This document shows positions 8,008 to 16,069 of a stretch of DNA of 64,000 nucleotides, piece by piece. The notes below the pieces were generated by a model. That model ran no database searches. It was not told the origin of the DNA and worked only from the letters and a program-made list of their open reading frames with translations. The position numbers and the translations under genes were made by a program. The stretch comes from Flavobacterium hydrophilum (GTDB lineage: Bacteria > Bacteroidota > Bacteroidia > Flavobacteriales > Flavobacteriaceae): the NCBI RefSeq assembly GCF_003202405.1, contig NZ_QJHL01000009.1, forward strand, positions 1-64,000. Direction: 5' to 3'. The stretch's first letter is position 1. The number at the start of each line of letters is the position of its first letter.

Positions 8008-8592
8008 ATGAATACACCTTTTCAGAAAGCAAGTGAGTGGATTGATGCCGAAAACGCTCAGGATCCGAACATAGAAACAGATCAGAATATTGAATATCCA
8101 AAAGAGCTTTTATACTCAAACAGGATGTATGAAAAACTGATGCAGTTTTGTCCTGAAGCATCAGAAGAAGTTCAGATTGCTTCAAAAGCACAACATATCT
8201 GCAGATGGAAAGTGGCACGCGAATCTTACCCAATGGATCGCGTGGGATATTTAAGATGGCGTGAAGATCTGAAAAAATTTCATGCCAAAACTACTGCTGA
8301 AATTCTTGAAAGAGCAGGGTATGAGCAAGCTTTTATTGACCGTGTTTCCTTTTTAATTGAAAAAAAATTACTTAAAAAAGATACTGAAACCCAATTACTG
8401 GAAGATGTAATTTGTCTGGTATTTTTGGATTATTACTTAGAGCCTTTTGTTGAAAAGCACGATGATGAAAAACTTAAAAACATCATCAAAAAGACCTGGG
8501 ATAAAATGTCTGAAAAAGGGCATCAGGAAGCCTTGAAAATCAATTATTCTGAAGAAAACTTAAATTTGATAAAAGCATCTTTGGGATTATAA
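8008..8592 (+). CDS. DUF4202 domain protein
   Basis: 194 residues from the ATG at 8008 (MNTPFQKASEWIDAENAQDP). An upstream in-frame ATG at 7984 overlaps a -7 element. The protein fits DUF4202: the opening A-x-x-x-I-D-x-E-N-x-x-D-P motif and the H-I-C-R-W-x-x-x-R-x-x-Y-P-x-x-R-x-G-Y-x-x-W-R segment near residues 64-87, which carry the conserved His, Arg and Trp residues. It is mostly helical with no signal or membrane segment. The family has no established function. Its position between nirBD and a nitrate-type sensor kinase, with only 66 bp to the kinase, suggests a role in nitrate or nitrite metabolism; this is inference from context. Confidence 0.85.
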   Translation: MNTPFQKASEWIDAENAQDPNIETDQNIEYPKELLYSNRMYEKLMQFCPEASEEVQIASKAQHICRWKVARESYPMDRVGYLRWREDLKKFHAKTTAEILERAGYEQAFIDRVSFLIEKKLLKKDTETQLLEDVICLVFLDYYLEPFVEKHDDEKLKNIIKKTWDKMSEKGHQEALKINYSEENLNLIKASLGL

Positions 8593-8658
8593 ATGTGATT
8601 TTTATGAAATGAGCTAAAAAGCGAATTCTATTTCTGATGTAAAACAAATATTATCCGA

Positions 8659-10479
8659 ATGAAAAAAGGCAGTCAGGAAGTTGCAGAGAAAATTACATTC
8701 AAAAATTTACGACGTTTGTATTTTTTTGCACTCTGGACTATCGCCGTAACCATTATTCTGAGTCAGCTTTTAATTCAATACAATTTAAAACAGCAGCTTA
8801 GCGATTCTAAAATTATCAATATTTCCGGAAAACAAAGGATGTTGAGTCAAAGGATTACCAAAGAAGTTTTAATTTTAAATTTTGTTTCTGATGCTTCTCC
8901 AAAAAAAGAAATTGCTCATGTCCGAAATGTTTTGTCTCTTTGGAAAATCAATCAGGATGCATTAGAAAATGGTAGTGACAGCCTCGCTTTTCCTAAAGAA
9001 AAAAGTGAAGCACTGTCTAAATTATATGCAGAAATAAAACCGAGTTTCAATACTATAGTGGAATCGGTAAATCTGTTTCTTTTAAATTTAGAGCAAAAAA
9101 ACGATGCTTCTGACAATCAAAAGCTAGTACAGAAAATTCTAAAAAACGAAGGAATCTTTCTTTCGAAAATGAATGAAATTGTAACTCAATACGATAAAGA
9201 AGCACATGAAAAAGTAACAGAACAGCGCAAAACTGAATACTGGATTTTCGGGTTTACATTGCTGGTCCTGATTCTGGAGTTCTTTTTTATCTTCAAACCT
9301 ACCAACAAAAAAATTGAAAAACTTATTGCCAGACTTTTATCCTCTCAGAAGAAAGCCTTAAAACTGGCTTATGATACTGAAATAATCAGCGAGATAAAGG
9401 AAAACTCTGTAAAAGAGTTGAAATCGCTGAATTATGCGATGGAAAATACCTTGCTTTATTGCCGTATTGCACCTGACGGATCTATCATTCACGTAGGTGA
9501 AAAATTCGCAAAACTTTTAAATTATACCAAATTTTCGTCGAATAAAACTTTTTCACAGATCTTAACGATTGATGAAAAGGAACAGCTTAATATAGACCGT
9601 ATTATTTTTGAGAAGCAGCGAAGTGGCTGGCAGGGTGAGATTAAAATTCATAACAGAGAAGATCAGACCATCTGGCTGGATTTATCAATGGTACCTGTAA
9701 TGATTAAAAAGGACGAACTGGAACTTTTAATTGTTTGTTTTAATATTACTGAACGTAAAAAAGCACAACGCGAAGTTGAACGTCTGAACATTGAAAACAG
9801 TACCGAAAAAATCAATCAGCAAAAGATTATTTCGAGCAAAATTGTCGAAAATCAGGAAAACGAACAAAATCGTATTGCCAAAGAAATTCACGACGGAATT
9901 GGGCAAATGCTGACCGGATTAAAATTTAGCCTGGAGAGTATTAATCTTGATGACAAAGAAAAATCGGCACAGAAAATAGAATACCTGAAAAAATTATCAC
10001 TTGATATTATCAAAGGTGTCCGTACTGCAACTTTTAATTTAATGCCGCCTGAATTAAGCGATCATGGAATAGTTTCTTCAATTGCAAAATTAACTCAGGA
10101 ACTATCTAAACTTACAGGAAAGGAAATTTTATTTTATAACAAAACCGATTTTGACCAGCGTTTAGACTCTTTGATTGAAATAAATATTTACCGTCTGACT
10201 CAGGAAGCAATTAATAATGCGATAAAATATGCAGAATCAACCCATATTATTGTGCAGCTTTCTCATAGTGAAACATTGTTAAGTATCATTGTTGATGACA
10301 ACGGAAAAGGTTTTGATAAGACCAGTGTAGATAAAAAACGCAACAGTGAATCCGGAATGGGGTTGTTGTTTATGAATGAAAGAATTCAATATATCAACGG
10401 TCGTGTATTTATAAATTCTATTTTGGGAGAAGGAACGAGAATTACGTTTAATATTCCGATTTCTAAATTAGAAAATTAG
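8659..10479 (+). CDS. NarX-like nitrate-sensing histidine kinase
   Basis: 606 residues. Membrane segments at about 21-40 and 194-213 enclose a periplasmic PilJ/NIT-like sensor domain. Its first helix carries INISGKQRMLSQRI (residues 53-66), closely resembling the P-box of NarX/NarQ (NxxGxxRMxSxR), where a conserved Arg binds nitrate. Then follow a linker, a PAS domain (about 262-367), a HisKA_3 helix with KEIHDGIGQM (phospho-acceptor His411) and a HATPase domain (about 510-600, with NNAIKYAE and DDNGKGF). HisKA_3 kinases signal to NarL/FixJ-type regulators, but none is adjacent; the one at 38779-39438 is the best candidate. Probably cotranscribed with DUF4202. Confidence 0.9.
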   Translation: MKKGSQEVAEKITFKNLRRLYFFALWTIAVTIILSQLLIQYNLKQQLSDSKIINISGKQRMLSQRITKEVLILNFVSDASPKKEIAHVRNVLSLWKINQDALENGSDSLAFPKEKSEALSKLYAEIKPSFNTIVESVNLFLLNLEQKNDASDNQKLVQKILKNEGIFLSKMNEIVTQYDKEAHEKVTEQRKTEYWIFGFTLLVLILEFFFIFKPTNKKIEKLIARLLSSQKKALKLAYDTEIISEIKENSVKELKSLNYAMENTLLYCRIAPDGSIIHVGEKFAKLLNYTKFSSNKTFSQILTIDEKEQLNIDRIIFEKQRSGWQGEIKIHNREDQTIWLDLSMVPVMIKKDELELLIVCFNITERKKAQREVERLNIENSTEKINQQKIISSKIVENQENEQNRIAKEIHDGIGQMLTGLKFSLESINLDDKEKSAQKIEYLKKLSLDIIKGVRTATFNLMPPELSDHGIVSSIAKLTQELSKLTGKEILFYNKTDFDQRLDSLIEINIYRLTQEAINNAIKYAESTHIIVQLSHSETLLSIIVDDNGKGFDKTSVDKKRNSESGMGLLFMNERIQYINGRVFINSILGEGTRITFNIPISKLEN

Positions 10480-10524
10480 ATAATTTGGAAATGTGTCAAT
10501 TATAAAAGTTAATTATTTTATTTT

Positions 10525-10615
10525 GGCGTGACCACAAGGGTCGGGCTATCCGCTCCAAGTCCTCGCTCTTCCTTCGTCAGGCTGTGTGATTTCTCCCTTC
10601 GGTCGAAATGACAAG
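10525..10615. repeat. GC-richer dispersed repeat (REP-like)
   Basis: A patch of GC-richer sequence in an AT-rich 240-bp gap (10480-10719). It contains GTCGGGCTATCCGCTCC and a second part TCCCTTCGGTCGAAATGACA that resembles the GACTCCGCTCAGGGTGAT-type arms at 17554-17577 and 63696-63714. No ORF spans it. The composition jump and the shared words suggest a dispersed repeat. Confidence 0.55.
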
Positions 10616-10719
10616 CTGTATGGTTTTTTGTTTAAAAATCAAATAAATCCGCCGAATCTATACAATCTTCGTGAGAATAAATCCCATTTTATTTATCTTT
10701 ACTCTCAAAATAAATTTAA

Positions 10720-11208
10720 ATGGAATCAAAAAACAACATTCAAAAGTATGCAGTCATTGCTGGGATTTTTGTGTGCTCCTTTTTTCCATTTTTAATTTTT
10801 TCAGACAGCTATTTTATTTTCCAATGCATTCAAATATGTGATTTCGGTATTTCATGGAATCCAATTTTCTGGGGAATTCTATTTCCATTATTTATAGTTT
10901 TTCTATTTTGGAAGACAGCAAAAAAATTAAGCTTTTCATTAAATCAAATAACTTATTTCAAAGCTTGTTCTCAATTTTCTTTTGGAGTGAGTTCAAAAAT
11001 TACAATAGCTCTTTTTATAATTTATGCAATCGGATTATTCATGAACGGAATATCTGTTATTTTACATTCACAAATTCCTTATCAAATTTTATTTTCAATA
11101 CAAATGATTTTGTTTTTATCATTTGTATTAATGATTCTAACTTTTATAAGCAGTTTGATAATTATAAAAGCAAGCCAGAATACTCAAACTTTAAATCGAA
11201 CAAAATGA
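10720..11208 (+). CDS. Four-helix membrane protein of unknown function
   Basis: 162 residues with four predicted membrane segments: about 10-31, 46-64, 92-113 and 122-149. No family was recognised. Its stop overlaps the purT start by the classic ATGA arrangement (ATG at 11205, TGA at 11206-11208), so the two are translationally coupled. The coupling may be incidental to function, since PurT is a soluble metabolic enzyme. Nothing in the sequence indicates substrate or partner. Confidence 0.75.
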   Translation: MESKNNIQKYAVIAGIFVCSFFPFLIFSDSYFIFQCIQICDFGISWNPIFWGILFPLFIVFLFWKTAKKLSFSLNQITYFKACSQFSFGVSSKITIALFIIYAIGLFMNGISVILHSQIPYQILFSIQMILFLSFVLMILTFISSLIIIKASQNTQTLNRTK

Positions 11209-12365
11209 AGATACTACTCCTCGGTTCAGGTGAATTAGGCAAAGAATTTACCATTGCAGCACAACGAATCGGACAAACCATAATTGCAGTAGACAGTTAC
11301 GAAAATGCACCGGCGATGCAGGTTGCTCATGGTTTTGAAGTCATCAATATGCTCGACGGCGAAGCCTTGGACCGAATCGTAGCCAAACATAAACCGGATT
11401 TTATCGTTCCCGAAATAGAAGCCATTCGCACCGAACGTTTTTACGATTATGAAAAACAAGGTATTACCGTTGTTCCTTCAGCGAAAGCGGCTAACTTTAC
11501 CATGAACCGTAAAGCCATTCGTGATTTAGCAGCAAAAGAATTAGGTTTGAAAACTGCCAAATATGAGTATGCTACTTCTGCCGAGGAACTTCAAAAAGCA
11601 GTTGGAGAAGTGGGAATTCCGTGTGTGGTGAAACCTTTAATGTCTTCGTCAGGAAAAGGGCAATCTACAATAAAAACAGAAGAAGATATTTTAAAAGCCT
11701 GGGAATATGCTGTTGCAGGTTCACGTGGAGATGTTATTGAAGTGATTGTTGAGGCATTTGTAGATTTCCATTCGGAGATTACGCTTTTAACGATTCCCCA
11801 AAATAATAATCCAACTTTATTTTGTGCGCCAATTGGTCACCGACAGGAAAGAGGCGATTATCAGGAAAGCTGGCAGCCTGCTCTGGTTGCAGAAAAAGAT
11901 TTGTACGAAGCTCAGGATATGGCAGAAAAAATCACCGAAGCACTTGGCGGTGCCGGGCTTTTTGGTGTTGAATTTTTCCTGACGAACGAAGGTGTTTATT
12001 TCTCTGAGCTTTCTCCGCGTCCGCACGATACCGGAATGGTAACGTTGGCAGGAACGCAGAATTTCAACGAATTCGAATTGCATTTAAGAGCCATTTTAAG
12101 TCTCCCAATTTTTGAAATTACTTTAGAAAAAGCTGGTGCAAGTGCCGTAATTTTAGCTTCGGAAGATTCTACAAATCCAACATTTACCGGAATCGAAAAA
12201 GTAGCAGCTTTACCTAAAACCGATTTTAGAATCTTCGGTAAACCAACTTCAAGACCTTATCGCAGAATGGGTGTTGTTTTGAGTTCTGATACTTTAGCAA
12301 CTCCAATTGAGGAAGTCGTGGAACGAGCCAAAGCAACTGTAAAATTAGTAACCGTAAATTCTTAA
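11205..12365 (+). CDS. purT: Formate-dependent GAR transformylase PurT
   Basis: 386 residues from the ATG at 11205; an upstream in-frame ATG at 10854 lies inside the membrane-protein gene and is not used. PurT makes formyl-glycinamide ribonucleotide from formate, ATP and GAR in purine synthesis. The ATP-grasp fold is complete: N-terminal LLLGSGELGKEFTIAAQRIG, the glycine-rich loop PLMSSSGKGQS near residue 150, and the metal-binding region FGVEFFLTNEGVYFSELSPRPHDTG near residues 256-280. Coupled to the upstream membrane protein gene by a 4-bp overlap and followed after 3 bp by the DUF6370 gene. Confidence 0.95.
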   Translation: MKILLLGSGELGKEFTIAAQRIGQTIIAVDSYENAPAMQVAHGFEVINMLDGEALDRIVAKHKPDFIVPEIEAIRTERFYDYEKQGITVVPSAKAANFTMNRKAIRDLAAKELGLKTAKYEYATSAEELQKAVGEVGIPCVVKPLMSSSGKGQSTIKTEEDILKAWEYAVAGSRGDVIEVIVEAFVDFHSEITLLTIPQNNNPTLFCAPIGHRQERGDYQESWQPALVAEKDLYEAQDMAEKITEALGGAGLFGVEFFLTNEGVYFSELSPRPHDTGMVTLAGTQNFNEFELHLRAILSLPIFEITLEKAGASAVILASEDSTNPTFTGIEKVAALPKTDFRIFGKPTSRPYRRMGVVLSSDTLATPIEEVVERAKATVKLVTVNS

Positions 12366-12368
12366 AAC

Positions 12369-12689
12369 ATGAAAAATATAGTATTAGCAGCATTCTTAGT
12401 TGTTGGACTTGCTGCACAGGCACAAAGTAAAAAAAAGATTGACAAGCCTACAATAGTTGAGGCTTCTTGTGGCGAATGTAAATTTGGTATGAAAGGTACT
12501 AGTTGTGATTTGGCTGTTCGTATTGAGGGAAAATCCTATTTCGTTGACGGAACGACTATTCACGATCATGGCGATGCGCATTCAGATCAGGGATTTTGTA
12601 ATGCAATACGCAAAGCTTCTGTTACGGGAGAAATAAAAGGAAATCGTTTTATAGCAACTTCATTTATATTAATAGACGAAAAGAAATAG
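12369..12689 (+). CDS. DUF6370-like secreted protein
   Basis: 106 residues. A Sec signal peptide (about 1-18, ending AQAQ) precedes a small Cys-rich domain with CGECKFGMKGTSCDLAVRI and a later Cys (GFCNAIRKA). The four cysteines could bind metal or form disulphides, and HDHGDAHSD adds a His/Asp-rich stretch that could bind metal too. The pattern fits the Bacteroidota family DUF6370, of unknown function. It starts 3 bp after purT and ends 1 bp before the Crp-like gene, so these three genes form one transcription unit. Confidence 0.75.
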   Translation: MKNIVLAAFLVVGLAAQAQSKKKIDKPTIVEASCGECKFGMKGTSCDLAVRIEGKSYFVDGTTIHDHGDAHSDQGFCNAIRKASVTGEIKGNRFIATSFILIDEKK

Positions 12690-12690
12690 T

Positions 12691-13266
12691 ATGGCATTGA
12701 TTCTCGAAAACATTGCCAAACACGTTTCGTTAACACCGGAAGAACAGGCTCTTTTTTTATCTAAATTAGAAACGCAGACTTATAAAGCTAAAACCATTTT
12801 ACTGAATGCCGGCGAGATCTGCAAACATTCGTATTTTGTAAATTCTGGCATTTTAAGAAGTTTCAATATCAACGATAATATTGTGGAGCATGTTCTGGCA
12901 TTTGCCTGCGAAGGCTGGTGGATGAGCGATATGTACAGTTATTTTTCGCAAAAACCCGGACAGCTTTTTATAGAAGTTTTAGAAGAATCCGAAGTCATTT
13001 CATTATCCAAAGAAAATCAGGAGCAACTGTTTCTCGAGATTCCAAAATTAGAACGTTTTTTTAGGATTTTAATAGAAAACTCATTGGTAGCGAACCAACA
13101 GCGATTAATGGACAATTTGAGTTTACCTGCAGAAGAGCGTTTTGAAAAATTCTGTGCTAAATACGGAACACTCGTTCATAAAGTTCCTCAAAAGCAAATT
13201 GCTTCCTTTATTGGTGTAACTCCTGAGTTTTTCAGTAAAATGAAAGCCAGGCTTTTGAAGAAGTAA
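12691..13266 (+). CDS. Crp/Fnr family transcription regulator (short Bacteroidota type)
   Basis: 191 residues. A cNMP-binding-type beta barrel (about 10-115; GEICKHSYFVNSGILRSF is the typical entry) is followed by a compact C-terminal helix-turn-helix (AEERFEKFCAKYG, then VPQKQIASFIGVTPEFFSKMKARL). It lacks an FNR-type N-terminal Cys motif. Such proteins are common in Bacteroidota, ligand mostly unknown. It sits directly upstream of pirin and YceI, whose promoters share a dyad near -41.5, a Crp-like activating position, so it is the natural candidate regulator of both. That link is inference. Confidence 0.9.
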   Translation: MALILENIAKHVSLTPEEQALFLSKLETQTYKAKTILLNAGEICKHSYFVNSGILRSFNINDNIVEHVLAFACEGWWMSDMYSYFSQKPGQLFIEVLEESEVISLSKENQEQLFLEIPKLERFFRILIENSLVANQQRLMDNLSLPAEERFEKFCAKYGTLVHKVPQKQIASFIGVTPEFFSKMKARLLKK

Positions 13267-13316
13267 AAAGCATAGTTTCACTATATGGATCTTCTGAAAA
13301 CAAAATGTCTAATTCA

Positions 13317-13382
13317 GCCCTGATAGCAGCGGCATCCTATTGCTGCGGTGTTCGCAGTAATAGATATAGCGGATAGCAGCAC
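13317..13382. repeat. Dispersed repeat with CGGATAGC core
   Basis: CCCTGATAGCAGCGGCATCC, a central hairpin (CTATTGCTGCG at 13337-13347 with CGCAGTAATAG at 13353-13363, one wobble) and GATATAGCGGATAGC. I recall this layout (CCTGATAG...GGCATCC...GATATAGCGGATAGC) as a repeat scattered through Flavobacterium genomes. It lies between the Crp-like gene and pirin and may also act as the terminator of the purT unit. Confidence 0.7.
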
Positions 13383-13444
13383 TAAAGGTGTTTTGAAAAC
13401 TAAAATTATTGCTCCTAAAACACCATAATTTAAACCTTAAAACC

Positions 13445-13493
13445 TTTCTTAATCTACATTAAGTGCTTTTCGTGTATGTTGATGGTATCTTTG
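13445..13493 (+). promoter_or_regulatory. pirin promoter: shared dyad plus -7 element
   Basis: CTTAATCTACATTAAG (13448-13463) is an interrupted palindrome with arms CTTAA/TTAAG. The -7 element TATCTTTG follows at 13486-13493. The flanks TTT and TGCTTT are also shared with the YceI promoter at 14401-14449, and the distance from dyad to -7 box is identical (38 bp start to start). The dyad centre falls about 37.5 bp before the G of the -7 box, close to -41.5 from the expected start. Confidence 0.7.
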
Positions 13494-13522
13494 TACTATA
13501 AAAATAACAAATACACAAAATC

Positions 13523-14239
13523 ATGGAAAATATAGTATTGCACAAAGCAGAAACAAGAGGAAATGCAAATCACGGATGGTTGAACGCTTATCACAGCTTT
13601 AGTTTTGCAAGCTGGTACAATCCGGACAGAATTCAGTTTGGAGCTCTTCGTGTTTTGAACGATGACACGATTGCAGGAGGAATGGGATTTGGAACGCATC
13701 CACATGATAATATGGAAATTATTACCATTCCGCTTGAAGGAGATTTAGCTCACAAAGACAGTATGGGAAATACTGAAATTATTAAAAATGGCGATGTTCA
13801 GGTAATGAGCGCCGGAACCGGAATTCAGCATAGTGAGTTTAACCCGAATGCAGATCAGCAGACTAAATTGTTGCAAATCTGGCTGTTTCCAAACAAAAGG
13901 AATGTAGAGCCGCGTTATCAGCAAATTACTTTGAATGTTGCAGACAGACACAATAAATTGTCTCAGATTTTGTCTCCAAATGCAGATGACGAGGGAGTTT
14001 GGATTCATCAGGATGCCTGGTTTAACATGGGTAATTTTGACGCTGGAACTTCAACCGAATATAAAATCAAAAAAGAAGGAAACGGCGTTTATACTTTCAT
14101 CCTAAAAGGAAACGTAACCATCAACGGTCAGGAATTAAATACCCGTGATGCTGTTGGGATTTCAGGAACTGACACTTTAAACATAATAGCAAATACAGAT
14201 GCTGAATTTTTATTGATGGACATTCCGATGAATTATTAA
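13523..14239 (+). CDS. Pirin family protein
   Basis: 238 residues, a bicupin of the YhhW/pirin type. The metal ligands are visible in the first cupin: GTHPHDNMEI supplies two His, and AGTGIQHSEFNPN supplies the third His and the Glu. Homologues include quercetin 2,3-dioxygenase (YhhW) and redox-responsive cofactors, so the substrate is open. It has its own promoter with a dyad shared with YceI, and a strong terminator follows. Soluble, cytoplasmic. Confidence 0.92.
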   Translation: MENIVLHKAETRGNANHGWLNAYHSFSFASWYNPDRIQFGALRVLNDDTIAGGMGFGTHPHDNMEIITIPLEGDLAHKDSMGNTEIIKNGDVQVMSAGTGIQHSEFNPNADQQTKLLQIWLFPNKRNVEPRYQQITLNVADRHNKLSQILSPNADDEGVWIHQDAWFNMGNFDAGTSTEYKIKKEGNGVYTFILKGNVTINGQELNTRDAVGISGTDTLNIIANTDAEFLLMDIPMNY

Positions 14240-14270
14240 TTCAGTAAGAAAAAAATAATACCTGTACCGT

Positions 14271-14317
14271 GAAACGATAATGAATCTGTTAATCAGATTG
14301 TTATCGTTTCTTTTTTT
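14271..14317 (+). terminator. Terminator after pirin
   Basis: A long two-part stem: GAAACGATAA (14271-14280) pairs with TTATCGTTTC (14301-14310), and an inner AATCTG/CAGATT stem closes the loop; a T tract follows. Confidence 0.9.
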
Positions 14318-14400
14318 ACTTTCTTGAAAAACTAAAAAAGAAAGGTTAACTTTATAAATAGGCTTAGTTCTGGTCTGTACAGCCTAAAAATCAGATTTTA

Positions 14401-14449
14401 TTTCTTAATCTAGGTTAAGTGCTTTAGGGCTACTGTCACCGTAACTTTG
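14401..14449 (+). promoter_or_regulatory. YceI promoter: shared dyad plus -7 element
   Basis: CTTAATCTAGGTTAAG (14404-14419) and -7 element TAACTTTG (14442-14449). The core, the flanks (TTT before, TGCTTT after) and the spacing to the -7 box match the pirin promoter exactly, while the DNA between differs, which argues for a bound regulator and against a recent duplication. Confidence 0.7.
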
Positions 14450-14487
14450 TCTTATCAAAATGAAATTAATATTTAAAAAATAAAATT

Positions 14488-15021
14488 ATGGCAACTACAA
14501 AATGGTCAATTGACCCAACTCACTCAGAAATTGGTTTTAAAGTAAAACACATGATGTTTACAAATGTTTCAGGAAAATTTGGAACTTACGATGCAACAAT
14601 CACTACAGAAGGGGATGATTTCGAAAATGCAGCAATTGAATTTTCAGGAGATATCGCTTCTATCGATACTGCCAATGCTGACAGGGATAATCACTTAAAA
14701 AGCGGTGATTTTTTTGATGCTGAAAATCATCCAAAATTAACTTTCAAAGCTTCTTCATTCAAAAAAATCAATGATGAAAAGTATGAAATCACTGGAGATT
14801 TAAACATCAGAGGTGTAGCAAAAACAGTAACTTTTCCAGTAGAATTCAGCGGAATCCTGACTGATCCATGGGGAAATACTAAAGTTGGTTTGAGTATTGA
14901 AGGAAAAATCAACCGTAAAGACTGGGGCCTAAACTGGAACTCTGCTCTTGAAACCGGTGGCGTTTTGGTTGGCGAAGAAGTGAAACTAAACATTGAATTG
15001 CAATTTGCTAAACAGGCTTAA
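14488..15021 (+). CDS. YceI family protein
   Basis: 177 residues, a lipocalin-like beta barrel of the YceI family, whose members bind isoprenoid-type lipids. Typical features are the opening W-S-I-D-P-T-H-S-E-I-G-F-K-V-K-H, FFDAENHPKLTFKASSFKK and DWGLNWN near the end. No signal peptide is present, so unlike E. coli YceI this copy should stay in the cytoplasm. Shares its promoter dyad with pirin. Ends in a strong terminator. Confidence 0.93.
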   Translation: MATTKWSIDPTHSEIGFKVKHMMFTNVSGKFGTYDATITTEGDDFENAAIEFSGDIASIDTANADRDNHLKSGDFFDAENHPKLTFKASSFKKINDEKYEITGDLNIRGVAKTVTFPVEFSGILTDPWGNTKVGLSIEGKINRKDWGLNWNSALETGGVLVGEEVKLNIELQFAKQA

Positions 15022-15060
15022 TTATTATTTATTCTTTTTCATAATCAAAAGAATTTAAAT

Positions 15061-15104
15061 AAGAAACCCTTCCTGAACTTTTGTTTAAGAAGGGTTTCTT
15101 TTAT
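15061..15104. terminator. Bidirectional terminator between YceI and fabD
   Basis: Perfect 12-bp stem AAGAAACCCTTC/GAAGGGTTTCTT (15061-15072 with 15089-15100) between convergent genes, followed by T residues. Confidence 0.9.
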
Positions 15105-15120
15105 TATTTAAAACTAAATT

Positions 15121-15996
15121 TTAAGCATTCGCCGTAGCAGCTTCTTTATCAATTTTGTTGATTAAACCGGCTAATACTTTTCCAGGCCCAACTTCTGTGA
15201 ACAAAGTAGCACCGTCAGCAATCATTTGCTGTACAGACTGTGTCCATTTTACAGCAGCAGTTAACTGAATAATTAAGTTCTTTTTGATTTCGTCAGCATC
15301 AGAAACAGCATTTGCCGTTACGTTTTGGTACACCGGACAAATTGGAGCTGAAAAAGTAGTCGCTTCAATAGCTGCTGCCAGTTCTTCTCTTGCAGGTTCC
15401 ATCATAGGCGAGTGAAAAGCGCCTCCAACAGGTAAAATCAAAGCACGTTTTGCTCCTGCAGCTTTCATCGCTTCGCATGCTTTTTCAACCGCTGAAGTTT
15501 CTCCAGAAATTACCAATTGTCCTGGACAGTTGTAATTTGCAGCAACCACAACTCCTTCGATAGAAGCACAAACTTCTTCTACAATATTATCCGCAAGTCC
15601 TAAAACTGCTGCCATTGTTGAAGGTGTGATTTCGCAGGCTTTTTGCATCGCCAAAGCACGCTGTGAAACTAATTTTAAACCATCTTCAAAAGATAAAGCT
15701 CCGTTGGCAACCAATGCTGAAAATTCTCCTAAAGAGTGTCCGGCTACCATTTCAGGTTTGAAATCATCACCTAAAGTTTTTGCCAGAATAACCGAGTGTA
15801 AAAAAACAGCCGGCTGTGTTACTTTTGTTTCTTTTAGTTCTTCGGCAGTGCCTTCGAACATGATATCTGTAATTCTGAAACCTAAAATCTCATTCGCTTT
15901 TTCGAATAATTCTTTTGCTAATGGCGAATTTTCATATAAGTCTTTGCCCATTCCTGTAAATTGTGCGCCCTGACCCGGAAATACGTATGCTTTCAT
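15121..15996 (-). CDS. fabD: Malonyl-CoA:ACP transacylase FabD
   Basis: 291 residues, slightly shorter than the usual 305-310. FabD loads malonyl groups onto acyl carrier protein for fatty acid synthesis. The N-terminal FPGQGAQFTGMGKDLY and the nucleophile elbow GHSLGEFSA (Ser near 92) are intact, with the catalytic His in GGAFHSPMM and the active-site Gln/Arg region conserved. Monocistronic by appearance; the next minus-strand gene (DUF983) lies 73 bp upstream and may be cotranscribed. Confidence 0.96.
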   Translation of the reverse strand: MKAYVFPGQGAQFTGMGKDLYENSPLAKELFEKANEILGFRITDIMFEGTAEELKETKVTQPAVFLHSVILAKTLGDDFKPEMVAGHSLGEFSALVANGALSFEDGLKLVSQRALAMQKACEITPSTMAAVLGLADNIVEEVCASIEGVVVAANYNCPGQLVISGETSAVEKACEAMKAAGAKRALILPVGGAFHSPMMEPAREELAAAIEATTFSAPICPVYQNVTANAVSDADEIKKNLIIQLTAAVKWTQSVQQMIADGATLFTEVGPGKVLAGLINKIDKEAATANA

Positions 15997-16069
15997 TTGT
16001 CTAATTTATTTTTTTGTTTTTTTTGAAATTGAAAATTAGTTTCAATTGAAAGGCAAAAATAGCAATTTT

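Noticed and set aside
10854..11204. N-terminal extension of PurT by 117 residues
   Set aside because: The extension lies in another frame of the membrane-protein gene, is unlike any PurT, and the ATG at 11205 begins the known PurT N-terminus with an ATGA overlap.
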